From NCBI GenBank assembly GCA_964574215.1, contig CAZNLR010000008.1:1-64000 (forward strand): DNA of 64,000 nucleotides, read 5' to 3'. A program made the translations under genes and the position numbers. A model generated the notes under the pieces. The model was not told where the DNA came from. It searched no databases and saw only the letters and a list, made by a program, of their open reading frames with translations. Source of the DNA: GCA-2725625 sp964574215. GTDB lineage: Bacteria; Pseudomonadota; Alphaproteobacteria; Rhodospirillales; UBA2165. This document shows positions 8,521-16,654 of the stretch, in pieces. Position 1 is the stretch's first letter. Each line of letters begins with the position of its first letter.

Positions 8521-8769
8521 TCAGCCGTCCCTTAGCAGCTCTTTGAGCTGCCCAATGGCGCCATCAAGACGAGTCGAAACGGCCTTGCTTTTGTCCTTTA
8601 GGTCGGAAATTTCGGAAGTGGCGGCGGCGAGCTCTTTCACCATATTAGTATTCCCACCCGATTCACCAGAATGCGAATCAACTGCTTTTTCGAGGCGAGT
8701 CAAAGCTTCATCCAATCTGCTTCGCGCTTTTTGAATTGAAGAAGTGGTTAGAGTAGAGCTATTTGCCAA
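8521..8769 (-). CDS. Small coiled-coil protein, DUF4164-like
   Basis: An 82-residue, almost wholly helical protein with heptad-like spacing of Leu/Ile/Val from SIQKARSRLDEALTRLEKAV to SDLKDKSKAVSTRLDGAIGQLKELL. Small coiled-coil proteins of the DUF4164 type often sit directly upstream of zapA in alphaproteobacteria and are suspected division partners. The start is TTG 8769, with GGATTAAG upstream as a possible ribosome site. A function with ZapA is inferred from position only. Confidence 0.75.
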   Translation of the reverse strand: MANSSTLTTSSIQKARSRLDEALTRLEKAVDSHSGESGGNTNMVKELAAATSEISDLKDKSKAVSTRLDGAIGQLKELLRDG

Positions 8770-8991
8770 GGTTTCTTAATCCCCCTGTTTAAGCGCGCAG
8801 ATTACGCCTTGGGATTGGAATCCGTCAACCGTTGTAACGGCTCCTAGCGAAATTAAAATTCGCGGTTGACGAGTCGCACTTAACTTAGGATTGTGCGCCG
8901 CAACGCTAAAGGGTTTTTGGCAATGCGCCCTGCCCGGGTGTGAAAAAACGATTTTGGCGGTGTGGTGGTACGATTATAACGGAGAATAAAG

Positions 8992-10002
8992 ATGGCCCTG
9001 AGGGTTGCAATCAACGGATTTGGAAGAATTGGCCGACTGGTCTATCGCGCGATACTGGAATCAAACCGCGATGGAATCGAAGTCGTTTGCATCAACGATT
9101 TGGGGCCGGTGGAAAGCAATGCGCATTTATTGAAATATGATTCGGTTCACGGATTGTTGCCGAGCGACGTCACCGTCAGCGGCGACACCATGGACGCGGG
9201 ACAAGGCCCGGTTAAAGTAACCGCCGAACGCGATCCCACCGCCCTTCCCTGGAAAGATTTGGACGTCGACATCGCGCTGGAATGCACCGGCTTTTTCGCC
9301 AGCAAAGAAGCTGCCTCCGCACATCTGGAAGCAGGCGCCAAGAAAGTTCTAATTTCGGCGCCGGCATCCGGTGCGGACATCACCGTGGTCTATGGCGTCA
9401 ACAGTGATCAGATCAGCGCCGAACACGACGTTATCTCCAACGCGTCCTGCACCACCAATTGCCTGGCCCCGGTGGCCCACGTGCTCAATCAGGCCGTCGG
9501 TATAGAGCGCGGCTTTATGACCACCATTCACTCCTACACGGGTGATCAAAAACCGGTGGATACCCTGCACAGCGATTTGCACCGCGCCCGCGCGGCGGCC
9601 GTATCCATGATCCCGACCTCGACGGGCGCCGCCCGCGCCGTCGGTCTGGTGCTGCCGGAATTGCAGGGCAAACTGGACGGTACGTCTATTCGTGTGCCGA
9701 CGCCCAATGTCTCGGTGATTGACTTCAAGTTTACGCCGGGCCGGGAAACTTCGGTTGACGAGATCAACGACGCCATTAATGCTGCAGCTGCGCAGGGTCC
9801 CCTGCAAGGTATCCTAGGCGTTAACGAGCTGCCGCTGGTCTCCACCGATTTCAACCACAACCCCCATAGTTCAGTGTTCGACTTGCCGGAAACCCAGGTG
9901 ATCGAAGGCCAATTCGTGCGGGTAATGTCCTGGTACGACAACGAGTGGGGTTTCTCCAATCGGATGGTCGATACCGCGTTGGCCGTCGGCGCCCTCCTCT
10001 AG
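8992..10002 (+). CDS. gap: Glyceraldehyde-3-phosphate dehydrogenase, type I
   Basis: Oxidises glyceraldehyde-3-phosphate to 1,3-bisphosphoglycerate. The 336-residue protein has the Rossmann motif INGFGRIGRLVYR at the N-terminus, the catalytic cysteine in ASCTTNCLAPV (about 153), and the general-base histidine in TTIHSYTGDQ (about 180). The acidic residue after the second strand (CINDLG) suggests NAD+ preference. GGAG lies 7 bases before the ATG. It starts divergently from the zapA block, and a DNA-repair-like gene follows after 10 bases. Confidence 0.97.
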   Translation: MALRVAINGFGRIGRLVYRAILESNRDGIEVVCINDLGPVESNAHLLKYDSVHGLLPSDVTVSGDTMDAGQGPVKVTAERDPTALPWKDLDVDIALECTGFFASKEAASAHLEAGAKKVLISAPASGADITVVYGVNSDQISAEHDVISNASCTTNCLAPVAHVLNQAVGIERGFMTTIHSYTGDQKPVDTLHSDLHRARAAAVSMIPTSTGAARAVGLVLPELQGKLDGTSIRVPTPNVSVIDFKFTPGRETSVDEINDAINAAAAQGPLQGILGVNELPLVSTDFNHNPHSSVFDLPETQVIEGQFVRVMSWYDNEWGFSNRMVDTALAVGALL

Positions 10003-10012
10003 GCGAACAATC

Positions 10013-10774
10013 GTGACCAAAAAAGCGGCGGCCGGTGCGGACAGCATCGCCGCCGCTTTTTTGTCGGCGGCGGCCTATCTGCGCGACCACGCCGATCCCG
10101 TCGCCGCACCGCAGCGCAAACGTTACCTAAAAAGCCCCTATGACATGCTGGGCTGTTCCGTGCCGACTATCCGGACGGCGGCGAAGAATATTTCCCGCGC
10201 CTGCCCGGAGCCCGGTCTTGAAGAACTTATTACAGCCATGGAAAAATCCTGGGCCTCTCGAGTCCACGAAGACCGTCTGCTGGCGGCCTACAGCGCCCAA
10301 TATTATCGTGACCGGTTTGCCCTAATTCATGTCGAAGGGCTCTTCAAGAACTGGCTTATAGACAGCCACAACTGGGATTTCGTCGACACCATATGCAGCG
10401 ATACCGTGGGCAGGATCGCCCTCAATCATCCGCAAATTTGGAAGGAAATCGAGTCCTGGTCGAAACATGACTGGGTGTGGCTGCGGCGGGCTTCCTTGGT
10501 CTGCCACCTTCCTACCTTGCGTAAAGACTCGTTAAGAGAAGAACTACAACTGGATCAAATCCACCGCACCATCGACCGGCTGGTGGACGAGCAGGAGTTC
10601 TTTATCCGCAAGGCCATCGGTTGGATTCTCAGGGAAATGTCGAAGAAGTATCTGGATGAGACCGTGGCCTTGATCGAAGATTTCGGCCCCCGCGCCTCCG
10701 GCCTGACTATCCGCGAGGCCACCAAGCACATGCCCGATGAATTAGGCAAATCCCTTCGCGCCAAGTATCTTTAA
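10013..10774 (+). CDS. DNA alkylation repair protein, AlkD-like
   Basis: AlkD-type HEAT-repeat glycosylases remove bulky or charged alkylated bases. The 253-residue protein aligns by eye to the family: LKSPYDMLGCSVPTIRTAAKNI near the N-terminus, the SWASRVHEDRLLAAYSAQYY helix, and the conserved region DSHNWDFVDTICSDTVG and FFIRKAIGWILREMSKKY. The start is GTG at 10013, 10 bases after gap, so it is probably cotranscribed with it. There is no biochemical proof of glycosylase activity for this branch. Confidence 0.85.
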   Translation: MTKKAAAGADSIAAAFLSAAAYLRDHADPVAAPQRKRYLKSPYDMLGCSVPTIRTAAKNISRACPEPGLEELITAMEKSWASRVHEDRLLAAYSAQYYRDRFALIHVEGLFKNWLIDSHNWDFVDTICSDTVGRIALNHPQIWKEIESWSKHDWVWLRRASLVCHLPTLRKDSLREELQLDQIHRTIDRLVDEQEFFIRKAIGWILREMSKKYLDETVALIEDFGPRASGLTIREATKHMPDELGKSLRAKYL

Positions 10775-10813
10775 AAAGTGTACTAGGAGTGCTTTATGGG
10801 AATACTTTTCGAC

Positions 10814-11026
10814 TTAACCGAAAAACATTTTGAACACGACGGCGACTGAAAAAGCCAGATTGAATCCAACCATCCACTTTAATAGCAGAAAATCAGCGTC
10901 AACTTTGGAAAATAGGCTGTCGTAATCGGCGATGGCTGTTGCAGCGGCTTGCGCTTTGTCCTCCGAAGCGCCCGCATCTTTTAACGCGACATACAGTTCC
11001 GAAATCATGGTGCTCATAGTTATCAT
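10814..11026 (-). CDS. Small membrane protein, DUF1640/CCDC90-like
   Basis: A 70-residue protein with an N-terminal helical part (YVALKDAGASEDKAQAAATAI) and one C-terminal membrane helix (LLLKWMVGFNLAFSVAVVFKMFF). This layout, with coiled coil then LKWM-type tail anchor, resembles the small bacterial proteins assigned to DUF1640. GGGG lies 5 bases before ATG 11026. It is convergent with the AlkD-like gene. Function unknown. Confidence 0.65.
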   Translation of the reverse strand: MITMSTMISELYVALKDAGASEDKAQAAATAIADYDSLFSKVDADFLLLKWMVGFNLAFSVAVVFKMFFG

Positions 11027-11101
11027 TTAACCCCATCATGTTTTGATTTCAACTCTTGATGGGTGTGGTGGTGCCAGATGGCCGTTTTCGAACCCTCCTA
11101 A

Positions 11102-11557
11102 TTATTTTTGGGGATCGTAAAATTCCAAACCTTCGATCTTGTCTTCGTCTTGCAGGCGGCCGCGCAGTTCGATGACATTGCGGTCGGGATCGCGGATAAA
11201 GACGGAGACGTGACCGTCGCCGAAAGTCACCGGTCCCTGAGTGATTGGGATATCATGTTCTTTGAGTGTGGCGACGGTATCGATAATCGAACCGACCCGA
11301 AGCGCCACATGGGTATAGCCGCAATGCTTTTCCGGTACGTCCATCAGGATGTTCTTGCCACCGGCCGGATCGACGCCATTGCAAATCAGGTTGATCTCCA
11401 CATCCTGCGAATTTTTCATCACCACGACGGCGTCGAAGTCCACATCGATGTGCAGCTTGAAGCCGAGGATTTCGTAAAAATCTATGGCCCGTTGCCGGTC
11501 GGTGATACGGATACCGACGTGATCGAATTGTTCGATAGAGATTATTTTACAGCCCAC
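11102..11557 (-). CDS. VOC-family (glyoxalase/dioxygenase fold) protein
   Basis: A 151-residue vicinal-oxygen-chelate protein with two beta-alpha-beta-beta-beta halves. Candidate metal ligands are in place: His in QFDHVGIRI (about 12), Glu in VEINLICNG, His in YTHVALRVG and Glu in RNVIELRG. VFIRDPDRNVIEL is the typical final strand. The family covers lactoylglutathione lyases, dioxygenases and fosfomycin-resistance enzymes, so the substrate cannot be assigned. It stands alone, with no operon partner. Confidence 0.85.
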   Translation of the reverse strand: MGCKIISIEQFDHVGIRITDRQRAIDFYEILGFKLHIDVDFDAVVVMKNSQDVEINLICNGVDPAGGKNILMDVPEKHCGYTHVALRVGSIIDTVATLKEHDIPITQGPVTFGDGHVSVFIRDPDRNVIELRGRLQDEDKIEGLEFYDPQK

Positions 11558-11660
11558 CTTCGCACATTTTATCAGTCCCTATAATGTTTCCGAGCCGCGC
11601 AAATTGCAAATTCTTGGTCAGGTTCTTCAATGATCCCCGTTTACCGTTCACCAATATCTC

Positions 11661-11801
11661 TTAGCCGACGATTTTCTTGGTATCCACTTGCCGGCGGCTA
11701 CGTTGGTAGAACCGTTTCAAACCGGACCAAGCCTGGTTGATGGCCCAATTTGAAGCCTGCCGGTAATACTCTGCATCGTCGGTAACATAACGGCTGTTCA
11801 T
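11661..11801 (-). CDS. Predicted 46-residue basic protein
   Basis: A short frame starting MNSRYVTDDAEYYRQASNW, rich in Arg, Tyr and Trp, and ending RRQVDTKKIVG. A good Shine-Dalgarno (AAGGAGAAAG) lies at the right distance before ATG 11801. It is read divergently from the LysR gene across an AT-rich region, the usual setting of a LysR target. I recognise no domain; it recalls the size and composition of DUF1127-type proteins but lacks their motif. Confidence 0.5.
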   Translation of the reverse strand: MNSRYVTDDAEYYRQASNWAINQAWSGLKRFYQRSRRQVDTKKIVG

Positions 11802-11890
11802 CTTCTTTCTCCTTATTTAGATTAACTAATTTATAATAAGATAATAACTTCGTTTTTTTGCTAAAACAAACGACTTTACTTAATCATATT

Positions 11891-11907
11891 GTTTAGATAA
11901 TCTAAAC
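11891..11907. promoter_or_regulatory. Perfect 8-bp palindrome abutting the lysR start codon
   Basis: GTTTAGAT-A-ATCTAAAC is a perfect palindrome with a single central base, ending two bases before ATG 11910. The half-site TTTAGATTA recurs at 11816-11824 in front of the divergent small gene. A likely operator for autorepression by the LysR protein, or overlap of a leaderless promoter with its operator, because no Shine-Dalgarno fits between palindrome and start. Confidence 0.5.
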
Positions 11908-11909
11908 TT

Positions 11910-12824
11910 ATGCCCATGACGCACAGCCTTCCCCCGCTCAACGGATTGCGCGCCTTCGAGGCGGCCGCCAGGCATTTGAGTTTTCAAAAAGCCGCCGAGG
12001 AACTGTTCGTGACGCCCGGCGCCATCAGCCAGCAAATCAAAAAGCTGGAGGAAATCCTTCAGGTCAGTCTCTTCAGCCGCAAAGGCCGTGCCGTTGCTTT
12101 GACCGAAACGGGCAATCTGTTATTGCCCGGATTGAGTGACGGTTTCGATCGGCTGAACCGCGCTGTTCAAGGTGCGATACGCCATCGGGAACTTCGGCAC
12201 ATTACCGTCAGTGTGACACCGTCCTTTGCCGGCAAATGGCTGGTGCCGCGGCTGGAAAACTGGACAAACGACCATCCTGAGATCGATATCCGAATTTCGG
12301 CCAGCCTTCAGATCGCTGATTTCGGACTTGAAGGAGTCGATATCGCTGTGCGGTTCGGCAGCGGTGAATATGAAGGTCTCGACAGCACGCTTTTGTTGCC
12401 GGAGTCATTCACTGTCGTTTGCAGTCCGAATCTTGCTGGCGGCGCTCATCGGTTGGAATCGCCAGTTGACCTTTCCGAACATAATTTACTGCATGTCGGC
12501 AGTTCGACCGGCATTCCCGGCGATGATTGGCGGCAGTGGCTCAAAGCGGCGGGCGTTGAAAATATTGATGTGTCCCATGGCCTTACCTTTAATGATACGG
12601 CCATCGCTATTTTGGCGGCAATCAGCGGCCAGGGGGTTCTTCTGGCCCGCCGCGTCCTGGTGGAGGAAGATATTGCCGCCGGTCGATTGATAACGCCCTT
12701 CGCTATCGACCTGCCGTTGGATTTCGCCTGGTACGTTGTCGCGCCGCCGGCAAATCTCGAACGACCTGAAATCGCCGCGTTCCGAGAATGGCTGTTGGCG
12801 GAGGCCCGGCAATCGGATACATAG
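11910..12824 (+). CDS. LysR-family regulator, GcvA-like
   Basis: A 304-residue transcription regulator. The N-terminal winged helix-turn-helix is typical of the GcvA branch: LPPLNGLRAFEAAARHLSFQKAAEELFVTPGAISQQIKKLEE (about residues 6-47, given here only as a landmark). The effector domain begins near 90 (ITVSVTPSFAGKWLVPRL). ATG 11910 or ATG 11916 could be the start; neither has a clear ribosome site. thiE follows after only five bases, so both may be cotranscribed, although a regulatory link to thiamine is not shown by sequence. Confidence 0.9.
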   Translation: MPMTHSLPPLNGLRAFEAAARHLSFQKAAEELFVTPGAISQQIKKLEEILQVSLFSRKGRAVALTETGNLLLPGLSDGFDRLNRAVQGAIRHRELRHITVSVTPSFAGKWLVPRLENWTNDHPEIDIRISASLQIADFGLEGVDIAVRFGSGEYEGLDSTLLLPESFTVVCSPNLAGGAHRLESPVDLSEHNLLHVGSSTGIPGDDWRQWLKAAGVENIDVSHGLTFNDTAIAILAAISGQGVLLARRVLVEEDIAAGRLITPFAIDLPLDFAWYVVAPPANLERPEIAAFREWLLAEARQSDT

Positions 12825-12829
12825 CCCTG

Positions 12830-13465
12830 ATGACAGACAACTCTTGCCGCTTATACCTCATTACACCGCCCCGCTTTGAACCTTCGTCCTTCGCCGATGA
12901 TCTGGCGGCGGCCCTGGACGGCGGCGACGTGGCCTGTGTGCAGCTCCGAATGAAGGATGCGCCCGCAGACGAAATTTTGCGGGCGGCGGAAATTCTGCTG
13001 CCGGTCACGGACGAGCGGGACGTTGCGTTTATCATGAACGACGATCCGGAGCTGGCGGTCAAAGCCGGCTGTGATGGCGTCCATGTAGGCCAGCAGGACG
13101 CCTCCTATGAGGACGCAAGGAAACTTCTGGGCCCCGACGCCATCGTCGGCGTGACCTGTCACGATTCCCGGCACCTGGCCATGGAAGCCGCCGACAAGGG
13201 CGCCGACTACGTGGCCTTCGGCGCCTTTTTTCCCACCAGCACCAAACAGGCCAAGGCCAATCCCGCACCGGATATCCTCGAAGCCTGGAGCACCTTCACC
13301 ACCGTCCCCTGCGTCGCCATCGGCGGCATTACCCAGGACAATTGCGGCCCGCTGGTCCAAGCCGGCGCCGACTTCCTGGCCGTGGTCGCGGCGGTCTGGG
13401 ACCACCCGGGCGGACCGGCAGCGGCGGTGAAAGCGTTTAATGAGGCGATTGCAGCGGCTGGATAA
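12830..13465 (+). CDS. thiE: Thiamine-phosphate synthase ThiE-like protein
   Basis: ThiE joins hydroxymethylpyrimidine diphosphate and thiazole phosphate to give thiamine phosphate. The 211-residue TIM barrel starts at ATG 12830 (MTDNSCRLYLITPP); an upstream start at 12788 would run inside lysR. Motifs include VQLRMKD (strand 2), FIMNDDPELAVKAGCDGVHVGQQD, the diphosphate loop FGAFFPTSTK and the C-terminal CVAIGGITQDN. A single ThiE/TenI-family gene without other thi genes nearby could also be a salvage-type TenI homologue. Confidence 0.85.
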   Translation: MTDNSCRLYLITPPRFEPSSFADDLAAALDGGDVACVQLRMKDAPADEILRAAEILLPVTDERDVAFIMNDDPELAVKAGCDGVHVGQQDASYEDARKLLGPDAIVGVTCHDSRHLAMEAADKGADYVAFGAFFPTSTKQAKANPAPDILEAWSTFTTVPCVAIGGITQDNCGPLVQAGADFLAVVAAVWDHPGGPAAAVKAFNEAIAAAG

Positions 13466-13777
13466 AATCAGCGATTTGGTAATAGATTTTGACCTCGCCT
13501 CAATATCTTCGTTTGGAAGCACCGTTGAAACTTCTCTTCTTATTGCCGCATTAATTATCATTTTTTTGTCAAAATTGAACAGTTCAGCTCCATCTTGGAG
13601 GAAATCTGGATATAATATTGACTAATTTTTGAAATTTTTTATATATCTAATATACTGTTATATATAGATTTATTTATTATTTTATAAGAATTTATAATTT
13701 TTTTCTAATTATTTATATCAATATGGGATTAAATCGGTATATATAGATTAGCTCACGCAACCAAAAGAAGTTATATC
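13466..13777. other. AT-rich gene-free stretch
   Basis: About 310 bases with no convincing gene. From about 13600 on it is strongly AT-rich (runs such as TATATATAGATTTATTTATT), clearly unlike the roughly 54 percent G+C of its neighbours. A 61-codon frame at 13440-13625 overlaps the thiE end and looks accidental. The patch marks the edge of a segment that may have come in by transfer. Confidence 0.6.
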
Positions 13778-14188
13778 GTGAGTATATTCAATTTAAATAG
13801 TGATGTTTCCCGATCGGCAAAACTTGAAGAGGACGATGTGTTGCACACAAAAATCGCCCTCAATAACCAGGGCTATTACGATGTACCGGATTCCTATGGC
13901 CTAACTCCCTACTCTGACGAACGAGTGTTCGAAGGAATGAAAAAATATCAGAAAGATAACGGATTGAAGACTGACGCAATCATGCGGCCCGGCGGCAAGA
14001 CCGAAACGGCTTTGAACAAATCGTTGGAACAGGTCCAGCAGAAAAGCGAGGGATGGCAGGAGCCGCAAAAGAAAAAATGTCCACCAGGAATGCAGAACTC
14101 ATTGAGATCAATATGCATTCCGTTCACGAGAATTTGCTACTATTATTACGAATGTGTTCACAATCCAATACCTAGCGGAACAAGGTAA
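13778..14188 (+). CDS. Small protein with peptidoglycan-binding-like domain and Cys/Tyr-rich tail
   Basis: A 136-residue protein starting with GTG 13778. Residues about 20-80 resemble a PG_binding_1 fold: KIALNNQGYYDVPDSYG, then VFEGMKKYQKDNGLKTDAIMRPGG followed by TETALNK. The tail is unusual: KKKCPPGMQNSLRSICIPF and ICYYYYECVHN, with four cysteines that could form disulfides. There is no signal peptide, so how it reaches the cell wall is unclear. The AT-rich upstream region and lower G+C suggest transfer. Function unknown. Confidence 0.65.
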   Translation: MSIFNLNSDVSRSAKLEEDDVLHTKIALNNQGYYDVPDSYGLTPYSDERVFEGMKKYQKDNGLKTDAIMRPGGKTETALNKSLEQVQQKSEGWQEPQKKKCPPGMQNSLRSICIPFTRICYYYYECVHNPIPSGTR

Positions 14189-14206
14189 TAGCAAAGCCTT
14201 TCATCG

Positions 14207-14863
14207 CTACCAAAAGAAATACAAATTAGCTAGGTAATGCGCAGCGATCGGAACCCACAGGTTTCCGGTCCTGCGATACAAAGAAAGCAGAATCAAACCA
14301 GCGAGAAAGGCGGTCAACGGCACATCGGGTTTCTGCGGCAGATGGATGGCGGCGAAAAGAAGGGATGAAACGATATACAGGTAAAACCTGTTACTAATCC
14401 TTGTCACTAATACTTCTGTCGACAGTTTACGGAAAACAAGTTCTTCAGAAATTGCCCCCAGTACAAGGCCGATCGTAAGATCAAATATTTTTAGATAGAT
14501 ACTTTCCGGATAGTAAAAATGACCCCAGCCGTAAAATTCAACATTAAGAAAAACATAGAGAAAATAATTGGAAATGAAATCGGTCAATAAAATTCCGTAA
14601 ATAGCGGCAAAAAATATTATGAGAGACGTAAACTGGATTTCTTTCCAATTGAACTGCCAGTTGAACCGAAGGTCTTGCAAATCTCCTCGATACAGAAAGA
14701 AAAATACGAAGATAATTAGCATTCTTTCGGCGTAGTCTATGGGATATAGAAAGTCCCTGAAATAAAACTTCACCCACCCGACACAGAACAGCACCGTAAG
14801 CAATCCCAATAACGCCGGTCTACTGCCGCGGAAAAATTCAACGGTACTAGTCATATTGGTCAT
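14207..14863 (-). CDS. CPBP-family intramembrane metalloprotease
   Basis: A 218-residue polytopic membrane protein with about six hydrophobic segments. The CPBP (Abi/Rce1-like) motifs are present: EELVFRKLSTEVL (motif 1, the Glu pair), FAAIHLPQK (motif 2 His) and PIAAHYLANLYFF (motif 3 His). Such proteins are putative CAAX-type or bacteriocin-immunity proteases. It is convergent with the peptidoglycan-binding-like gene, the two frames ending 18 bases apart. The two may have arrived together; no functional link is visible. Confidence 0.85.
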   Translation of the reverse strand: MTNMTSTVEFFRGSRPALLGLLTVLFCVGWVKFYFRDFLYPIDYAERMLIIFVFFFLYRGDLQDLRFNWQFNWKEIQFTSLIIFFAAIYGILLTDFISNYFLYVFLNVEFYGWGHFYYPESIYLKIFDLTIGLVLGAISEELVFRKLSTEVLVTRISNRFYLYIVSSLLFAAIHLPQKPDVPLTAFLAGLILLSLYRRTGNLWVPIAAHYLANLYFFW

Positions 14864-15062
14864 CCGTCTCGGATTGAAATTCAGAACTCTAACTTCATCG
14901 TAATTCTTATGGCGGCGCCAGATGTGAATTTATCGATCGTAATAGTAAAGTTATCAGATTCATTTACAATTTCCCCTCCCCAAATCCCCATTGCCCCCCC
15001 AGACGCAAACTGATAGGTTCCGCGCCCTTAGGAAATTCAACGAAAATTGACGGTTAGAACCC

Positions 15063-15632
15063 ATGAAGATTAACGGCAATGCGATCCGGCCCGGCAACGT
15101 GATCGAACATCAGGACCGTCTGTGGCGGGCGGTTAAAATCCAGCATACCCAACCCGGCAAGGGCGGCGCATATTTGCAGGTGGAATTGAAAGACATCCGC
15201 AGTGGCACGAAACTAAATGAACGCTTCCGGTCCTCGGAAACGGTGGAAAAAGTGCGGTTGGATCAAAAGGATTTTCAATATCTTTATGCCGACGGCGATA
15301 TGCATACCTTCATGGACAACGAGACCTACGACCAGATTTCTTTGAGCGCCGAAGCCATTGGCGAGGATCAGGTGGTGTACCTGCAGGACGGTATGGCGGT
15401 GATGATTGAAAGTTTTGAGGGTGAACCTCTGGGCGTTCAGTTGCCGGATCACGTCACATTGGAAGTGACCGAAGCCGACGCCGTGGTCAAAGGCCAGACG
15501 GCGTCGTCCAGCTATAAACCCGCCGTCCTCGAAAACGGTGTCCGCACTCTGGTGCCGCCCCACATCGAAGCCGGTACGCGGGTCGTTATCGCCACCGAGG
15601 ACGGTTCCTATGTGGAACGCGCCAAGGACTGA
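15063..15632 (+). CDS. efp: Elongation factor P
   Basis: EF-P rescues ribosomes stalled at polyproline. The 189 residues show the KOW-like N-terminal domain (MKINGNAIRPGNVIEHQDRLW), the OB domains II and III, and the C-terminal signature with SSSYKPAVLENGVRTLVPPHIEAG. The tip loop reads HTQPGKGGAYLQVE, with Lys at the position modified by EpmA-type enzymes in family members. suhB follows after 26 bases. No modification gene lies in this window. The protein is relevant because the window itself encodes polyproline proteins such as TolA. Confidence 0.97.
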   Translation: MKINGNAIRPGNVIEHQDRLWRAVKIQHTQPGKGGAYLQVELKDIRSGTKLNERFRSSETVEKVRLDQKDFQYLYADGDMHTFMDNETYDQISLSAEAIGEDQVVYLQDGMAVMIESFEGEPLGVQLPDHVTLEVTEADAVVKGQTASSSYKPAVLENGVRTLVPPHIEAGTRVVIATEDGSYVERAKD

Positions 15633-15658
15633 GTAACCAACTTTAAGGCCAAAACACC

Positions 15659-16465
15659 ATGCCCGTTCAGTCGGCCACTATTACCGTAATGATCAAGGCC
15701 GCACGCAAGGCCGCCAACAAGCTCAAGCGCGATTACGGCGAAGTCGATCAACTGCAGGTCTCGAAAAAAGGACCGGCTGATTTCGTCACCGCCGCCGATA
15801 TCAGAACGGAGAAAATCCTCCGGGAGCAGCTCACCGAGGCCCGGCCGGACTTCGGTTTCTTGATGGAAGAGACCGGCGAGGTTGAAGGCAGCGATCCCGA
15901 CCGCCGTTGGATCATCGATCCCATCGACGGCACCACCAATTTCGTCCATGGTATTCCTCATTTCGCCATGTCCATCGCCTTGGAGGAGCACGGCGAACTG
16001 ACCGCCGGATTGGTTTACGAACCCATCAACGAGCAGCTGTTCTGGGCGGAAAAAGGGCATGGCGCCTATTTGAATGATCATCGCATCCGGGTTTCCGGTC
16101 GCGCCAACCCTAGCCAGTCAATCTTCGCTACCGGCATTCCTTTCATGGGACGGGGAGAAGAAAAGGACCACGACGCCTTTCTGGCGCAATTGAAAGCCGT
16201 GATGGCCGTATCGGCGGGAATCAGGCGATTTGGCAGTGCCGCCCTCGACCTCGCCTATGTGGCGGCCGGCCGTTTCGACGGTTTTTGGGAAACCGGGCTG
16301 CAGCCATGGGATATTGCCGCCGGGATCGTTCTCGTCCGTGAAGCCGGCGGCATGGTGAGCGAAATTGACGGCCGCGACCGTATGCTCGGTAGCGGCTCGA
16401 TTTTGGCTGTGAATCCCAACCTCCACCAGGAATTGGGGAGCATTCTCCGCCAAGCCGGAAAATAA
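15659..16465 (+). CDS. suhB: Inositol monophosphatase family protein SuhB
   Basis: Mg-dependent phosphatase of the inositol monophosphatase fold; SuhB proteins also act in rRNA transcription antitermination. The 268 residues carry the metal-site motifs EETGEVEG (about 71-78), WIIDPIDGTTNFVHGIPHFA (about 86-105) and the C-terminal WETGLQPWDIAAGIVLVREAGG. It stands 26 bases after efp, most likely as the second gene of that operon. Confidence 0.95.
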   Translation: MPVQSATITVMIKAARKAANKLKRDYGEVDQLQVSKKGPADFVTAADIRTEKILREQLTEARPDFGFLMEETGEVEGSDPDRRWIIDPIDGTTNFVHGIPHFAMSIALEEHGELTAGLVYEPINEQLFWAEKGHGAYLNDHRIRVSGRANPSQSIFATGIPFMGRGEEKDHDAFLAQLKAVMAVSAGIRRFGSAALDLAYVAAGRFDGFWETGLQPWDIAAGIVLVREAGGMVSEIDGRDRMLGSGSILAVNPNLHQELGSILRQAGK

Positions 16466-16654
16466 CAAACCGTGGCATTGCTACGGCCGCCACAATTTCG
16501 ACATATCCATACCGTAGGAAATTCGATTCTGGAGCCAATTATCGGCTCCCGGACAGGTTGATATTGATAGGTTGAATGGCGCGCGTGGCTTGGGTATGTT
16601 GGCGGAACAGGGATGAATACCAACACCAAATTTTTATGTAGGGGGAAGCTCGAA

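Noticed and set aside
13440..13625. 61-codon frame with a hydrophobic segment
   Set aside because: Overlaps the thiE end, no ribosome site, composition follows the AT-rich drift. Not reported as a gene.
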